Positions 55,661 to 63,746 of a stretch of DNA of 64,000 bases are shown one piece after another. Source of the DNA: Agrobacterium tumefaciens. GTDB lineage: Bacteria; Pseudomonadota; Alphaproteobacteria; Rhizobiales; Rhizobiaceae. Position numbers and translations under genes: made by a program. Numbering within the stretch: the stretch's first letter is position 1; every line of letters starts with the position of its first letter. The notes under the pieces are model-generated. The model saw only the letters and a list, made by a program, of their open reading frames with translations, ran no database searches and was not told the DNA's origin. The stretch lies in assembly GCA_025560025.1 (NCBI GenBank), contig CP048485.1, positions 1,426,001 through 1,490,000 of the forward strand, in the 5' to 3' direction.

Positions 55661-57031
55661 TCACAGACCCGCCAATTCACCCAGCCTTTGAGTGACAGGA
55701 CGAAGCGGATCGACCAGCCCAAGATCGTAAATCATCGTGGTTTCTAGGTTGCCCTTGTGATCGACGTAGTGGGAGACCGCCTCACGAGATACGCCCTGCC
55801 CGGTCAGCATCAGCGAGATCGCGATGCGCTTGAGATCATACAGCTGAAAGTGATCCGGCACTCCTCGCAACGCTTTGAAGCGCGCCAGTCCCTTACGGAA
55901 GTTGTCGCGCGGCTGTGACGGGTTCGTATGGGACGGAAATACGAGCTTGCTTTCCGGCCAGCGGTCGCGCTGGGCACGGACCATCGCCGCCACCTTGCTG
56001 TGGATCGGCACCGTACGGTAAGCATACTCATAGAGCGAACGCGAGAGTTTGATACCCTTGGTGTTGTGTTTATTCCAGACCAACGTATCGAGATTGAAAT
56101 GTGCGAACTCGGCACCGGCAAGGTCGCTCGGGCGAGCCATGGTCAGGAAGAGGATGCCCATGTAGTTGCATAGCTCAGCCATTTGGTCATTGGCCGTCAT
56201 AATATGGGCTTTAACGAGAGCTTCGTCCCGCTTTGCCAGACCGCTCATGCTGTCGATGTCTGGCACCGCTTCAAACACTGGATAGAAAATATGCGCGGTT
56301 ATCTGGCGGATTTGCTCCACAGTATAATCCCGCCGCTGACGAATGACTTTACGCTTTTTCAGAGGATGGGCAGGATTGCGCATATCAACTAGTTGCATTC
56401 GGATAGCCCAATTAAACAGAGCCAAGACATGCCGAAGCGCGGTATTGTAGACATATGGAGAGGCAAACTGCTTCTGGTACCGTTCAATATCCAAGGGCTT
56501 AATTGACGACAACGGCCGATCCAGAAACATCGTGCCGAGATCGATGTAGTTTCGGATATTGCCGCCCCTCTTCGTCACGAGTTTAGGAGCATGGCGGAGC
56601 CATTTCGCCATCAGCACTACAAAGGAATACTTATAGCCGTCCGACAACCCGGAAACGTGGCTTTCCCAGTAGCGGTCAATCGCTTCACGGACGGTCATGA
56701 GGTGGATGCGGCGCGGGTCGCTCTCATCAAGATCAGGATTCTCGCCCGCATGAAGTCGCCTTTCGCGATCAATCACGGCCAACCGCGCTGAGGCAACGTT
56801 TAAGATGATCGTTGACCCAAGAGCCTTCCGGTGTCGCTTTTGATTGAAAACATAAGCATGCACAAAGGTCTTGTTACCCAATGCCGTCACACGCAGTCCA
56901 AGTCCTGCAACTGAGCCATTCCGGACGATTCCGTCACCACCAATCGGGTAATCCCAATAAATTTCCTGATCCTTTTCCGCAGGACAAATCGCTTGGGCAA
57001 CCACTAGATCAGTTAAGTAGATATTCGGCAT
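55661..57031 (-). CDS. P4-like tyrosine integrase associated with a tRNA-Arg attP
   Basis: A 456-aa integrase with an N-terminal arm-binding domain (NIYLTDLVVAQAICPAEKDQ, GLGLRVTALGNKTFVHAYVF), a core-binding domain and a catalytic domain with Arg300 (TMARPSDLAG), His425 and Tyr435 (TTMIYDLGL). The second box reads LYDLKRIAIS where HDLRRT is usual, so the His is Tyr and the Arg may be Lys401 or Arg402. It reads away from the tRNA-Arg fragment at 57171. CATGTAAC repeats sit at its start codon, so it may control its own expression. Confidence 0.9.
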   Translation of the reverse strand: MPNIYLTDLVVAQAICPAEKDQEIYWDYPIGGDGIVRNGSVAGLGLRVTALGNKTFVHAYVFNQKRHRKALGSTIILNVASARLAVIDRERRLHAGENPDLDESDPRRIHLMTVREAIDRYWESHVSGLSDGYKYSFVVLMAKWLRHAPKLVTKRGGNIRNYIDLGTMFLDRPLSSIKPLDIERYQKQFASPYVYNTALRHVLALFNWAIRMQLVDMRNPAHPLKKRKVIRQRRDYTVEQIRQITAHIFYPVFEAVPDIDSMSGLAKRDEALVKAHIMTANDQMAELCNYMGILFLTMARPSDLAGAEFAHFNLDTLVWNKHNTKGIKLSRSLYEYAYRTVPIHSKVAAMVRAQRDRWPESKLVFPSHTNPSQPRDNFRKGLARFKALRGVPDHFQLYDLKRIAISLMLTGQGVSREAVSHYVDHKGNLETTMIYDLGLVDPLRPVTQRLGELAGL

Positions 57032-57283
57032 TTCATGTAACTTCCATGTAACGGATTTCGACTGAATGTTACATGAAAAGTGCCATAATGACGAAATATC
57101 AATTTTGCAAAATGATTAAATAACAATCATTTACATGTGTTTCATGAATCTAAAAATTAGTCTGGAGCCGCTACGAATCTGAGGGTCAGGAGTTCGAATC
57201 TCTTCGGGCGCGCCAAATTTTCCAAATACTTACGTGATTTCAGCCCGGCAATGCCGGGCTCATGTAACTTTGGTGTAACCGCA
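57032..57283. other. Candidate attP: core flanked by integrase arm sites
   Basis: The region holds CATGTAACTTCCATGTAAC at 57034-57052, an inverted GTTACATG at 57068-57075, the tRNA-Arg 3' fragment at 57171-57215, a 9-bp-arm palindrome (AGCCCGGCA/TGCCGGGCT) at 57242-57260 and CATGTAACTTTGGTGTAAC at 57261-57279. The two 19-bp sequences match at 16 of 19 bases. Arm sites on both sides of the tRNA core are what a free attP has, not attL or attR. Confidence 0.65.
57171..57215 (+). pseudogene. 3' fragment of tRNA-Arg (ACG)
   Basis: 45 nt from CTACGAATC (anticodon loop with ACG) through the variable loop, T arm (GTTCGAATC) and acceptor strand CGGGCGC with GCCA. The 5' half of the tRNA is absent, so it cannot work as a tRNA; it is an integration core. 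Confidence 0.88.
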
Positions 57284-57528
57284 CCACAATATCTTGTCTG
57301 GTGATGATGTCGGGCTACTTCTTCACCTTCATGCAGATGCTTATAGCGGGCATTTAATTTATCCGGCTTTATCCTGGCGGGTCCGAAACTAGGTCGCGCT
57401 TTGCTATCGGAGCGTGTTTTATTTTGTGATTATCTACTCAACTTAGTCGCAACCACTAGTCAGAACAAAAAATGAACAATAATATGCGGAGCTCATATTA
57501 AGCCCTACTCCGCAGGTACATCCCTCTC
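57284..57528. other. AT-rich leader of the NACHT-like gene
   Basis: About 245 bp of AT-rich DNA between the att core and the next gene. The promoter must lie here; I see TA-rich candidates near 57425-57490 but none that I would commit to. No open frame of note. Confidence 0.4.
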
Positions 57529-60500
57529 GTGTCAGAATATATTCCCCTCTCTCGCCATTTCAGACCCGTCAATGCAGACGAGGCCGAATATCGGTCTCAG
57601 CGCGAGATGGCCTATGCATTTGGGAAATCCGTTGAGCAAGGATGGGAAATTGTCCTTAATGCGCGCCGGGCCGTGGTTCTGGCCGAAGGTGGCAACGGCA
57701 AAACAGAAGAGTTTCGGCAACAGGTCCTAAAACTGAAAGCAGACGGTCAGTTTGCCGTCTTTGTTCCCGTCGAGGACCTCGACAATTCAAGCCTAGAGGA
57801 CGCGCTCGATGTGAGCGATGGGACCCTGTTCACCGCATGGATGGCGTCCGACCAAGCAGGATATTTTTTCCTCGATTCGGTTGATGAAGCGCGTCTTACC
57901 CAAAAGAGCTTTTCTCGCTGTGTACGCAATCTGCAGAAGGCTATTCACGGCCACGCCGAACGGGCCACAATCGTTATAAGTTGCCGTTGGAGTGATTGGG
58001 ATAGGAAAGAAGACCTTAAACTCTTGAACGACAAGCTGACTCTAGTGACACGCACGCCGGGCGAAGAAACTACCCGCGAGCAGGTGCTTGTGTCTTTGCT
58101 AGAGGTTCGTGGCGGGGACAAGGACACGGCCGCAGCAGCTACGGCCAAGGTGCACGAATTCCAAACTTTCATTCTGGAGGAGCTCGATGTCGAGCAACGC
58201 ACTGCCTTTATCAAGGCCAAAGGAGTTCGGAACGCGGCCGCCTTTTCGCGCGAGCTTGATCGCAACGGTCTTTTGCCATTGGCAGGCAGGCCGAAGGACT
58301 TACTAGACTTTGTCGACTACTGGCACAGTAATGACGAGCGCCTTGGTACACGTGTCGAGATGCTCCGCTTTGTAATCGACATGCGCCTGCGCGAGGACCG
58401 CCAACACCATCCAGGTATTCAAGACATATCTTTGGACGAACTTCGTCTGGGCGCTGCCCGCATCGCGGCCGCCATGGTCCTCGGTAGGACATTCTACGTT
58501 CGTGCGGGACAGGATGACGGTAACGGTAACACCGAGTGGCTGGATCCTCTCGCGCTGTTGCCGGATTGGAGCCAACCTAAAGTTAGCGCGCTTTTGCGCC
58601 GAGGTCTGTTTACACCCGCAAGCCTTGGACGCTCCAAGTTTCATCATCGAGAAGCGATGGAGTTTCTTTCCGCAATCTGGTTAAAACACCTGCTAGACAA
58701 CGGCTGTCCACCCACGGTCATCCGTGATCAGATCGTCGTCAGTCTTTACGGGCAGGAAACCATCATCCCGTCGCGACGCGCGACTGCTGCGTGGCTCGCA
58801 GTATTGGACGATGGGTTTCAAAAGGACATTATCGCCCGTGAACCTCTGGTTCTTATTCAGCATGGCGACCCCGGCTCATTGTCGATCTCAGCGCGACAAG
58901 AGCTCCTGCATACTTACGCTGCCCTGCATGCCCAACACCGGATCAGCAATGATCAACTCGACGGCACTCGGCTCTGGATGTTCGCCGATAGCGGCCTTGA
59001 AGGCACCATTCTTGAAATCTGGCCCGACCACTATGAGTATGACCTTCGCGGTGATCTCATTCGATTGATTATGTCGGGGAAGCTGAGAGGATGTCTCCCT
59101 TCCGTTCGCCAGCTTTTAGATTCTCCTTGTGCAAACCACCACCAAGGACCGTGGGCGCTTGAATGCATGATCGAGCTCGAAGATGACGATGCGGTGCACG
59201 CATTCTCCGAGCAGTACATGGCAACTTATCGGGAGATGACGACCTCTTACCAGACTTGGTTCGCCAAGCTGCTCTATCCTCGGTTCCTTACTCTTGATCA
59301 GCTCTTTGAGGTAATTGAGAATTCGCGACCGCCAACTAAAGGCCGTGTGGATGGATTCGGGTACGAAATCCGGGATCTATGGAAGCGGTGTCCAGAGCAA
59401 GACAAGCCGGGATTCGCACTGCGAATAGCAACGCTGGCACTCAAGCCGCCATATGCGTCAGATTACCATCGCATCTCCGCTCGGTATCGTTTTCTGGCTC
59501 GGCATATCGAATCGGTGTGTCGTGGCCTTCTTCAGCGCAATCCAGTTGACAACCCAACCGACGAGCTAATCCGCTGTCTGATCGTGTATCAGCGCAGTGA
59601 CCGGCAAAGTAACAGTTTCGACCGGGACGAAGAGCCTCTACACCAGATCGTTGCCAACAGGCCGCGCACCAAAAGGGCCTTGTTATGGGCGGAAGCACAT
59701 GAGGCCCGCACAAACGCTGAAACCGACCGCAATATCGTGGCCGTATGGCAGTTACACTCGATTTTCCGTTTGCTGGCGGATTTCAACGCTAACGACGCAA
59801 TGTGGCTCTTCACCGACCTTAAGGATGAATCAATCCACCTGGACGACAGGAAAATCGCCTTGAGCGCCCTATGGAAACTCGCGCAACAGAGGCGACTCCC
59901 AGATGCAGAGTGCATTGAAGATGCGATTTCAGCGGACGGCGCATTGCAGGCGTATTGGGCGGAACTACAGGCCCCTCCTCCAGAAGACGCGGACATCAAG
60001 CGACTGGAGAGGAGAAACGCCGACTGGGAACTGAAAGAAGAAAAAAAGAAACTTAAAGCACGCGCTAGCTGGCTTGAGTTTCAACGGGACATCGTGGCCG
60101 ATCCAGCCCGTTTACGCGACCCTAAAATGGGTTTTACCCATATGCACCACGTATCTGAACTGGTGAAACGAAAAACACACCATGCTGATGAACGCTTTAT
60201 TGATGACATTGCTCTCGTCGACTCCCTCTTCTCGTCTGAGGTTCGCAAAATCTACGAAGACATTCTGCGTGAGCATTGGCGTGCTCTTGAGGTTAGAGAG
60301 AGTGAAGTCAACACATGGAACCAGATATATGGTCGAGCAGGCGTCTATCTAGAGTTCCGTGAGAATCTTCCGGCTTTCGATGCTTTGCCGGAAGACATGG
60401 CCCGAAAAGCGATTGCACTTGGTGTCTGGGATTATCACCGCGATTGGCTTCAGAGACTTATTGACCGCAGGCTCGAGATCGGTTTGCCGCTCGTTACCGC

Positions 60501-61794
60501 AAAACTGGCCAAAGATTTGAGCAGCAAGGACGGACATAACAGCTTCCTCTACTACTACGCTCGTCAGACCACCGATGTTCCTGCCCCCGTCGTCGCTTGC
60601 CTGCTGAAGGTGCTCGAAGTGGGCCTCCTGGACAATCTCGCTCATCTGGGACAGGTCATCACTATTCTGCTTAAGTCCAATCTGGCTTCCCATAATACCG
60701 GTCTTGCCGCTAAAGCATTTCGAACCGCATTGGATACGGCAATTTCGTGCAAGGACATTCCGAGGCAGGCACATTGTATCGGTGGACTTTTGGCGCTCGA
60801 CCTACCAGAGGGTGTGGAAGCTCTTTTCAGCAGCATCTCTAAAGCCAAGGACGCCCATAGAGTTAGCTTGCTGATTGCTGTATTTTCTACGCTGTTCGAC
60901 AACAACCACAGCGGAATTGCAGTGTCTGTGCTCGCGCGTCTGGAGGTGCAGCAACTCGCTGACCTTTACAAAATCGGCGATCGTATTTTGCCAAAGCCTG
61001 AATACTCAGGCGGATCAGTCACCGAATTTCATCATGCACGAGACGGGTTGGGAGCTGTGCTCTCTGCCCTTGAGGGCAAGCTTGGTCTTGATGCCTACAT
61101 GGCAATGTATGACCTGGCCAAGACCGACGCCCCTGGCGATGGCTGGTACCTGAAGAAAGCCAAGGCGATGCTAGAGCGCGACAGTGAACCGCAGGAATGG
61201 GACGTAAGTGAAGTGTTAGCCTTCGAAAAGGGCTTCCTCGCACCAATTAAGAACGGCAAACAGCTCCACGCTGCGGTTACGAATGCGTTGGAGCGTGTTC
61301 GGGATGATCTCACCTACGCCGATGCGTCCATTGCCGAGATCCTCAAGATCGTCGCTGAAAAGGAAGTGCGCGACGAGAACGCATTGCGGAACGCGGTGAT
61401 GAGCAAACTTATCGATAGCAACCCTACGATTTTCCATACCGCACGGGAGAACCATGTCGGACAGGAAAAGCGCCCGGACATTTTCATTGCAGGTGCAACA
61501 TGTCCTTTCCAGGTCGCCGTCGAAGTGAAGCAGGCCGATTATTGGTCAGGCCGCGAGTTAGTACAGGCACTAGAGACCCAATTGGTGGGTCAGTACCTCT
61601 ATCCGCAACGCCGCCGCAACGGCATTCTCCTGCTGATAAATACGGGAACTAAGAAAAGCTGGCAAATACCCAGCAGTCCGAAGAGGTTGGGGTTTGCAGC
61701 ACTGGTGCAAGCCTTACAGACGATAGCAACCAGTCTTAGCAACGTAAATGGCCGAGAAAATGTATCGGTGTTTGGCCTAGATACCACAACGTGA
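57529..61794 (+). CDS. NACHT/STAND-like ATPase with C-terminal PD-(D/E)XK nuclease
   Basis: 1421 aa, starting at GTG. N-terminal NTPase: Walker A VVLAEGGNGKTEEF (residues 49-62), Walker B YFFLDSVDEA (112-121), sensor VISCRWSDW (149-157) and GRPKDLLDFVDYW. The segment FHHREAMEFLSAIW (371-384) is the winged-helix box typical of NACHT proteins. A long helical middle region (about 400-1250), with a charged coiled segment near 824-850, would be the sensor. The last 107 residues carry a PD-(D/E)XK core: RPDIFIAG (Asp1317), VAVEVKQAD (Glu1332, Lys1334) and ETQLVGQYL. Family knowledge: STAND NTPases oligomerise on sensing and fire an effector. It forms a likely operon with the HEPN-type gene 46 bp downstream. 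Confidence 0.8.
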   Translation: MSEYIPLSRHFRPVNADEAEYRSQREMAYAFGKSVEQGWEIVLNARRAVVLAEGGNGKTEEFRQQVLKLKADGQFAVFVPVEDLDNSSLEDALDVSDGTLFTAWMASDQAGYFFLDSVDEARLTQKSFSRCVRNLQKAIHGHAERATIVISCRWSDWDRKEDLKLLNDKLTLVTRTPGEETTREQVLVSLLEVRGGDKDTAAAATAKVHEFQTFILEELDVEQRTAFIKAKGVRNAAAFSRELDRNGLLPLAGRPKDLLDFVDYWHSNDERLGTRVEMLRFVIDMRLREDRQHHPGIQDISLDELRLGAARIAAAMVLGRTFYVRAGQDDGNGNTEWLDPLALLPDWSQPKVSALLRRGLFTPASLGRSKFHHREAMEFLSAIWLKHLLDNGCPPTVIRDQIVVSLYGQETIIPSRRATAAWLAVLDDGFQKDIIAREPLVLIQHGDPGSLSISARQELLHTYAALHAQHRISNDQLDGTRLWMFADSGLEGTILEIWPDHYEYDLRGDLIRLIMSGKLRGCLPSVRQLLDSPCANHHQGPWALECMIELEDDDAVHAFSEQYMATYREMTTSYQTWFAKLLYPRFLTLDQLFEVIENSRPPTKGRVDGFGYEIRDLWKRCPEQDKPGFALRIATLALKPPYASDYHRISARYRFLARHIESVCRGLLQRNPVDNPTDELIRCLIVYQRSDRQSNSFDRDEEPLHQIVANRPRTKRALLWAEAHEARTNAETDRNIVAVWQLHSIFRLLADFNANDAMWLFTDLKDESIHLDDRKIALSALWKLAQQRRLPDAECIEDAISADGALQAYWAELQAPPPEDADIKRLERRNADWELKEEKKKLKARASWLEFQRDIVADPARLRDPKMGFTHMHHVSELVKRKTHHADERFIDDIALVDSLFSSEVRKIYEDILREHWRALEVRESEVNTWNQIYGRAGVYLEFRENLPAFDALPEDMARKAIALGVWDYHRDWLQRLIDRRLEIGLPLVTAKLAKDLSSKDGHNSFLYYYARQTTDVPAPVVACLLKVLEVGLLDNLAHLGQVITILLKSNLASHNTGLAAKAFRTALDTAISCKDIPRQAHCIGGLLALDLPEGVEALFSSISKAKDAHRVSLLIAVFSTLFDNNHSGIAVSVLARLEVQQLADLYKIGDRILPKPEYSGGSVTEFHHARDGLGAVLSALEGKLGLDAYMAMYDLAKTDAPGDGWYLKKAKAMLERDSEPQEWDVSEVLAFEKGFLAPIKNGKQLHAAVTNALERVRDDLTYADASIAEILKIVAEKEVRDENALRNAVMSKLIDSNPTIFHTARENHVGQEKRPDIFIAGATCPFQVAVEVKQADYWSGRELVQALETQLVGQYLYPQRRRNGILLLINTGTKKSWQIPSSPKRLGFAALVQALQTIATSLSNVNGRENVSVFGLDTTT

Positions 61795-61840
61795 GTGATC
61801 AAGCAGACCGTCGCTATATAACAGTGAATGACATGTTGCC

Positions 61841-62872
61841 ATGGATAAACCTTTTACTACTTTGAACGAATTGCCACATATCGACACCTCAAATTTATGT
61901 GGGCGAAAGGTCTACTTGATACCTTTATGGGATAAGGTGAGCTGGAAGACGTGGACACCTATTGAAGACGGCAACCTCTTGGAATTGTCGCTCGTGGGCG
62001 TGCTGAGGTCAGACTATCTCGCGGAAGCTGCGGCACACAAAGACGATGTCTACATCCCTTTTATAGAATTGGTTTGGCAACATCTTAGCTGGCCGAACAT
62101 AATGAGAGAAATGTCTGGCCTTGCTACAGACATTCACCTCATGGCGACGATCGCCGCGAAACTTGAACACTACCACTCCGCACAGGAAGCTATCGGCAAA
62201 GACCTCCTCACCACTTTCGTTAATTCCGAAGTTGAGCATCTCCTGGTAATTGCTCGATCAATGTTTGATCTTTTGCAGGCCATGATTGCTCATCTTTGGA
62301 TTGAGCACGTTCGGATTGACGATCCAGCGCTCGAGAAAAGTCGCAAGCAGCGCCCCATGCAAGCGACATTCTCTAAAATAGTCTTGGACGGCCAAAAATT
62401 GCGGACCGCCGCAGAGATACAGGAAAAATACAGCATTCCTGCTGTTATGGCTGAGATGTACGTCAAGCATGCGCCTTTTTTCCAGTCCGTTCGAACTGCC
62501 CGCGATCACGTTGTCCATTACGGTAAATCGACGGATTCCGTTTATGCAACTGAGCGAGGATTTTGCGTAAATCCGAACGCACCATATTTCCGAGATTTCC
62601 CTTGGCTGGACGAACATCACTACAATGAGAATATTGTCACACTGAAGCCGTGGCTTGCCCGTTTGGTCGGTCAGACCCTGGAAGCGTGCTCTGACATTCT
62701 GTTGTCGATAAATAACCAGATTGGCTTTCCACCACCCTTAGCTCCGAGACATCATGTTTTTATTCGTGATCCTGCTGCCCCTGCACTCCTGCGTCTCATT
62801 GGCGCATCAGATGTTGCAGATCACTGGTGGGCCGACATACCCAACGACACAAATGAAGGTGAATTCAACTAG
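61841..62872 (+). CDS. Protein with HEPN-type Rx4H motif (putative RNase partner)
   Basis: 343 aa, no signal peptide, mostly helical. The stretch FQSVRTARDHVVHYGKSTDS contains Arg221-Asp-His-Val-Val-His226, an Rx4H pattern with Asp after Arg, the signature of HEPN RNases. A helix around EVEHLLVIARSMFDLLQAMI (residues 130-149) could be the first HEPN helix. The C-terminal part is long and unknown. Located 46 bp after the NACHT-like gene on the same strand. HEPN identity is inferred from the motif and helical setting only. Confidence 0.6.
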   Translation: MDKPFTTLNELPHIDTSNLCGRKVYLIPLWDKVSWKTWTPIEDGNLLELSLVGVLRSDYLAEAAAHKDDVYIPFIELVWQHLSWPNIMREMSGLATDIHLMATIAAKLEHYHSAQEAIGKDLLTTFVNSEVEHLLVIARSMFDLLQAMIAHLWIEHVRIDDPALEKSRKQRPMQATFSKIVLDGQKLRTAAEIQEKYSIPAVMAEMYVKHAPFFQSVRTARDHVVHYGKSTDSVYATERGFCVNPNAPYFRDFPWLDEHHYNENIVTLKPWLARLVGQTLEACSDILLSINNQIGFPPPLAPRHHVFIRDPAAPALLRLIGASDVADHWWADIPNDTNEGEFN

Positions 62873-62879
62873 CTTACAC

Positions 62880-63443
62880 TCAGGACATTTCGTCTTCTAC
62901 TGACCCGGAAACCCCAAAAAGGCGCTCCCATCCACCGCGGCTTACGAAAAAACCAGTTTCAGCCATCTCCTTTGCACGATCCTCCAATCCAGCCGGATAT
63001 CTTATCAAATAGCGGATTTCGCCTACTCTTCCCGCCATATCTGCCAAATCTTGAACTGTGAATTTTGCTCGAATAATCTCTTTCTTTATCACGCGCACGG
63101 CTACGACTTCATCCGGTTTTTCTGGCGTCCATTCCCACCGTGAATGCACAACTGCTTGCCGGAACTGAGAAAGCTCTCGGATTCGCTCGTATTGAGCGAT
63201 CAATACAGCTCTCCGTTCCCCTTCTTGTTTTTCTGCGACTTCTCTTAGCCAGAGATCGAGAACCAGACTAAATTTCGCGTTATTCATTTCCTTGGGGAGC
63301 GGCTCGACATCAGCTAACGCCTGCAAAGTCTGTTCGAAAATATCTGCTTCAAGGTATCCCCATTGCGAGACGATCGAACCCAAGAGGTACGTTTCCCGCT
63401 CATTGAGGCTAGTATCTAAAACGTACTTCATCAAACTCTCCAT
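62880..63443 (-). CDS. Small HEPN-like protein, convergent with the defence candidate
   Basis: 187 aa, helical throughout. SQWGYLEADIFEQTLQALAD forms a first helix pair and ELSQFRQAVVHSRWEWTP contains Arg95-Gln-Ala-Val-Val-His100, again an Rx4H pattern as in HEPN proteins (RxxxxH followed by W). It stops 7 bp from the end of the HEPN-type gene on the other strand. It could be a second effector, an antitoxin-like partner, or an unrelated small gene. Confidence 0.55.
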   Translation of the reverse strand: MESLMKYVLDTSLNERETYLLGSIVSQWGYLEADIFEQTLQALADVEPLPKEMNNAKFSLVLDLWLREVAEKQEGERRAVLIAQYERIRELSQFRQAVVHSRWEWTPEKPDEVVAVRVIKKEIIRAKFTVQDLADMAGRVGEIRYLIRYPAGLEDRAKEMAETGFFVSRGGWERLFGVSGSVEDEMS

Positions 63444-63746
63444 AAATTGCTTCTCAGCATTCTCGCTGATTTCAATGTCAACGCGAAGCGTTATATTTGA
63501 ACAACTTGGCAGCGGGGCCGTCCGTCGTTTTTACTTGTGGATGGGGCCCGAGGTGCTTCGCCCCTTCTCTCCCCCAAACAGGTCTTCCGCCCAGCTTCCT
63601 TCATTCCGCTGCGCTGCATTGCGTGCAGCCGGTTCCCCGCGAATCCCTGTTGTCCCCTTCCAACCCCACCGCTCACGCGGCCCCGGGAAGCAGGACGGGG
63701 CCTGTTTCCCTGTCCGACTAAGGAAACCAAGACAAGGGACAAAACC
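63444..63746. other. Leader region of the DUF3768-type gene
   Basis: 303 bp, GC-rich from 63530 to 63710 after an AT-rich start, with GCCCGAGGTGCTTCGCCCC near 63548 and short inverted pieces such as GGCCCCG / GCAGGACGGGGCC around 63680-63710. I see no gene in it. It probably holds the promoter of the next gene; no defined site is called. Confidence 0.4.

Noticed and set aside
57171..57215. tRNA-Arg gene
   Set aside because: Only the 3' 45 nt are present; no D arm or 5' acceptor strand precedes it, so it is an integration core.
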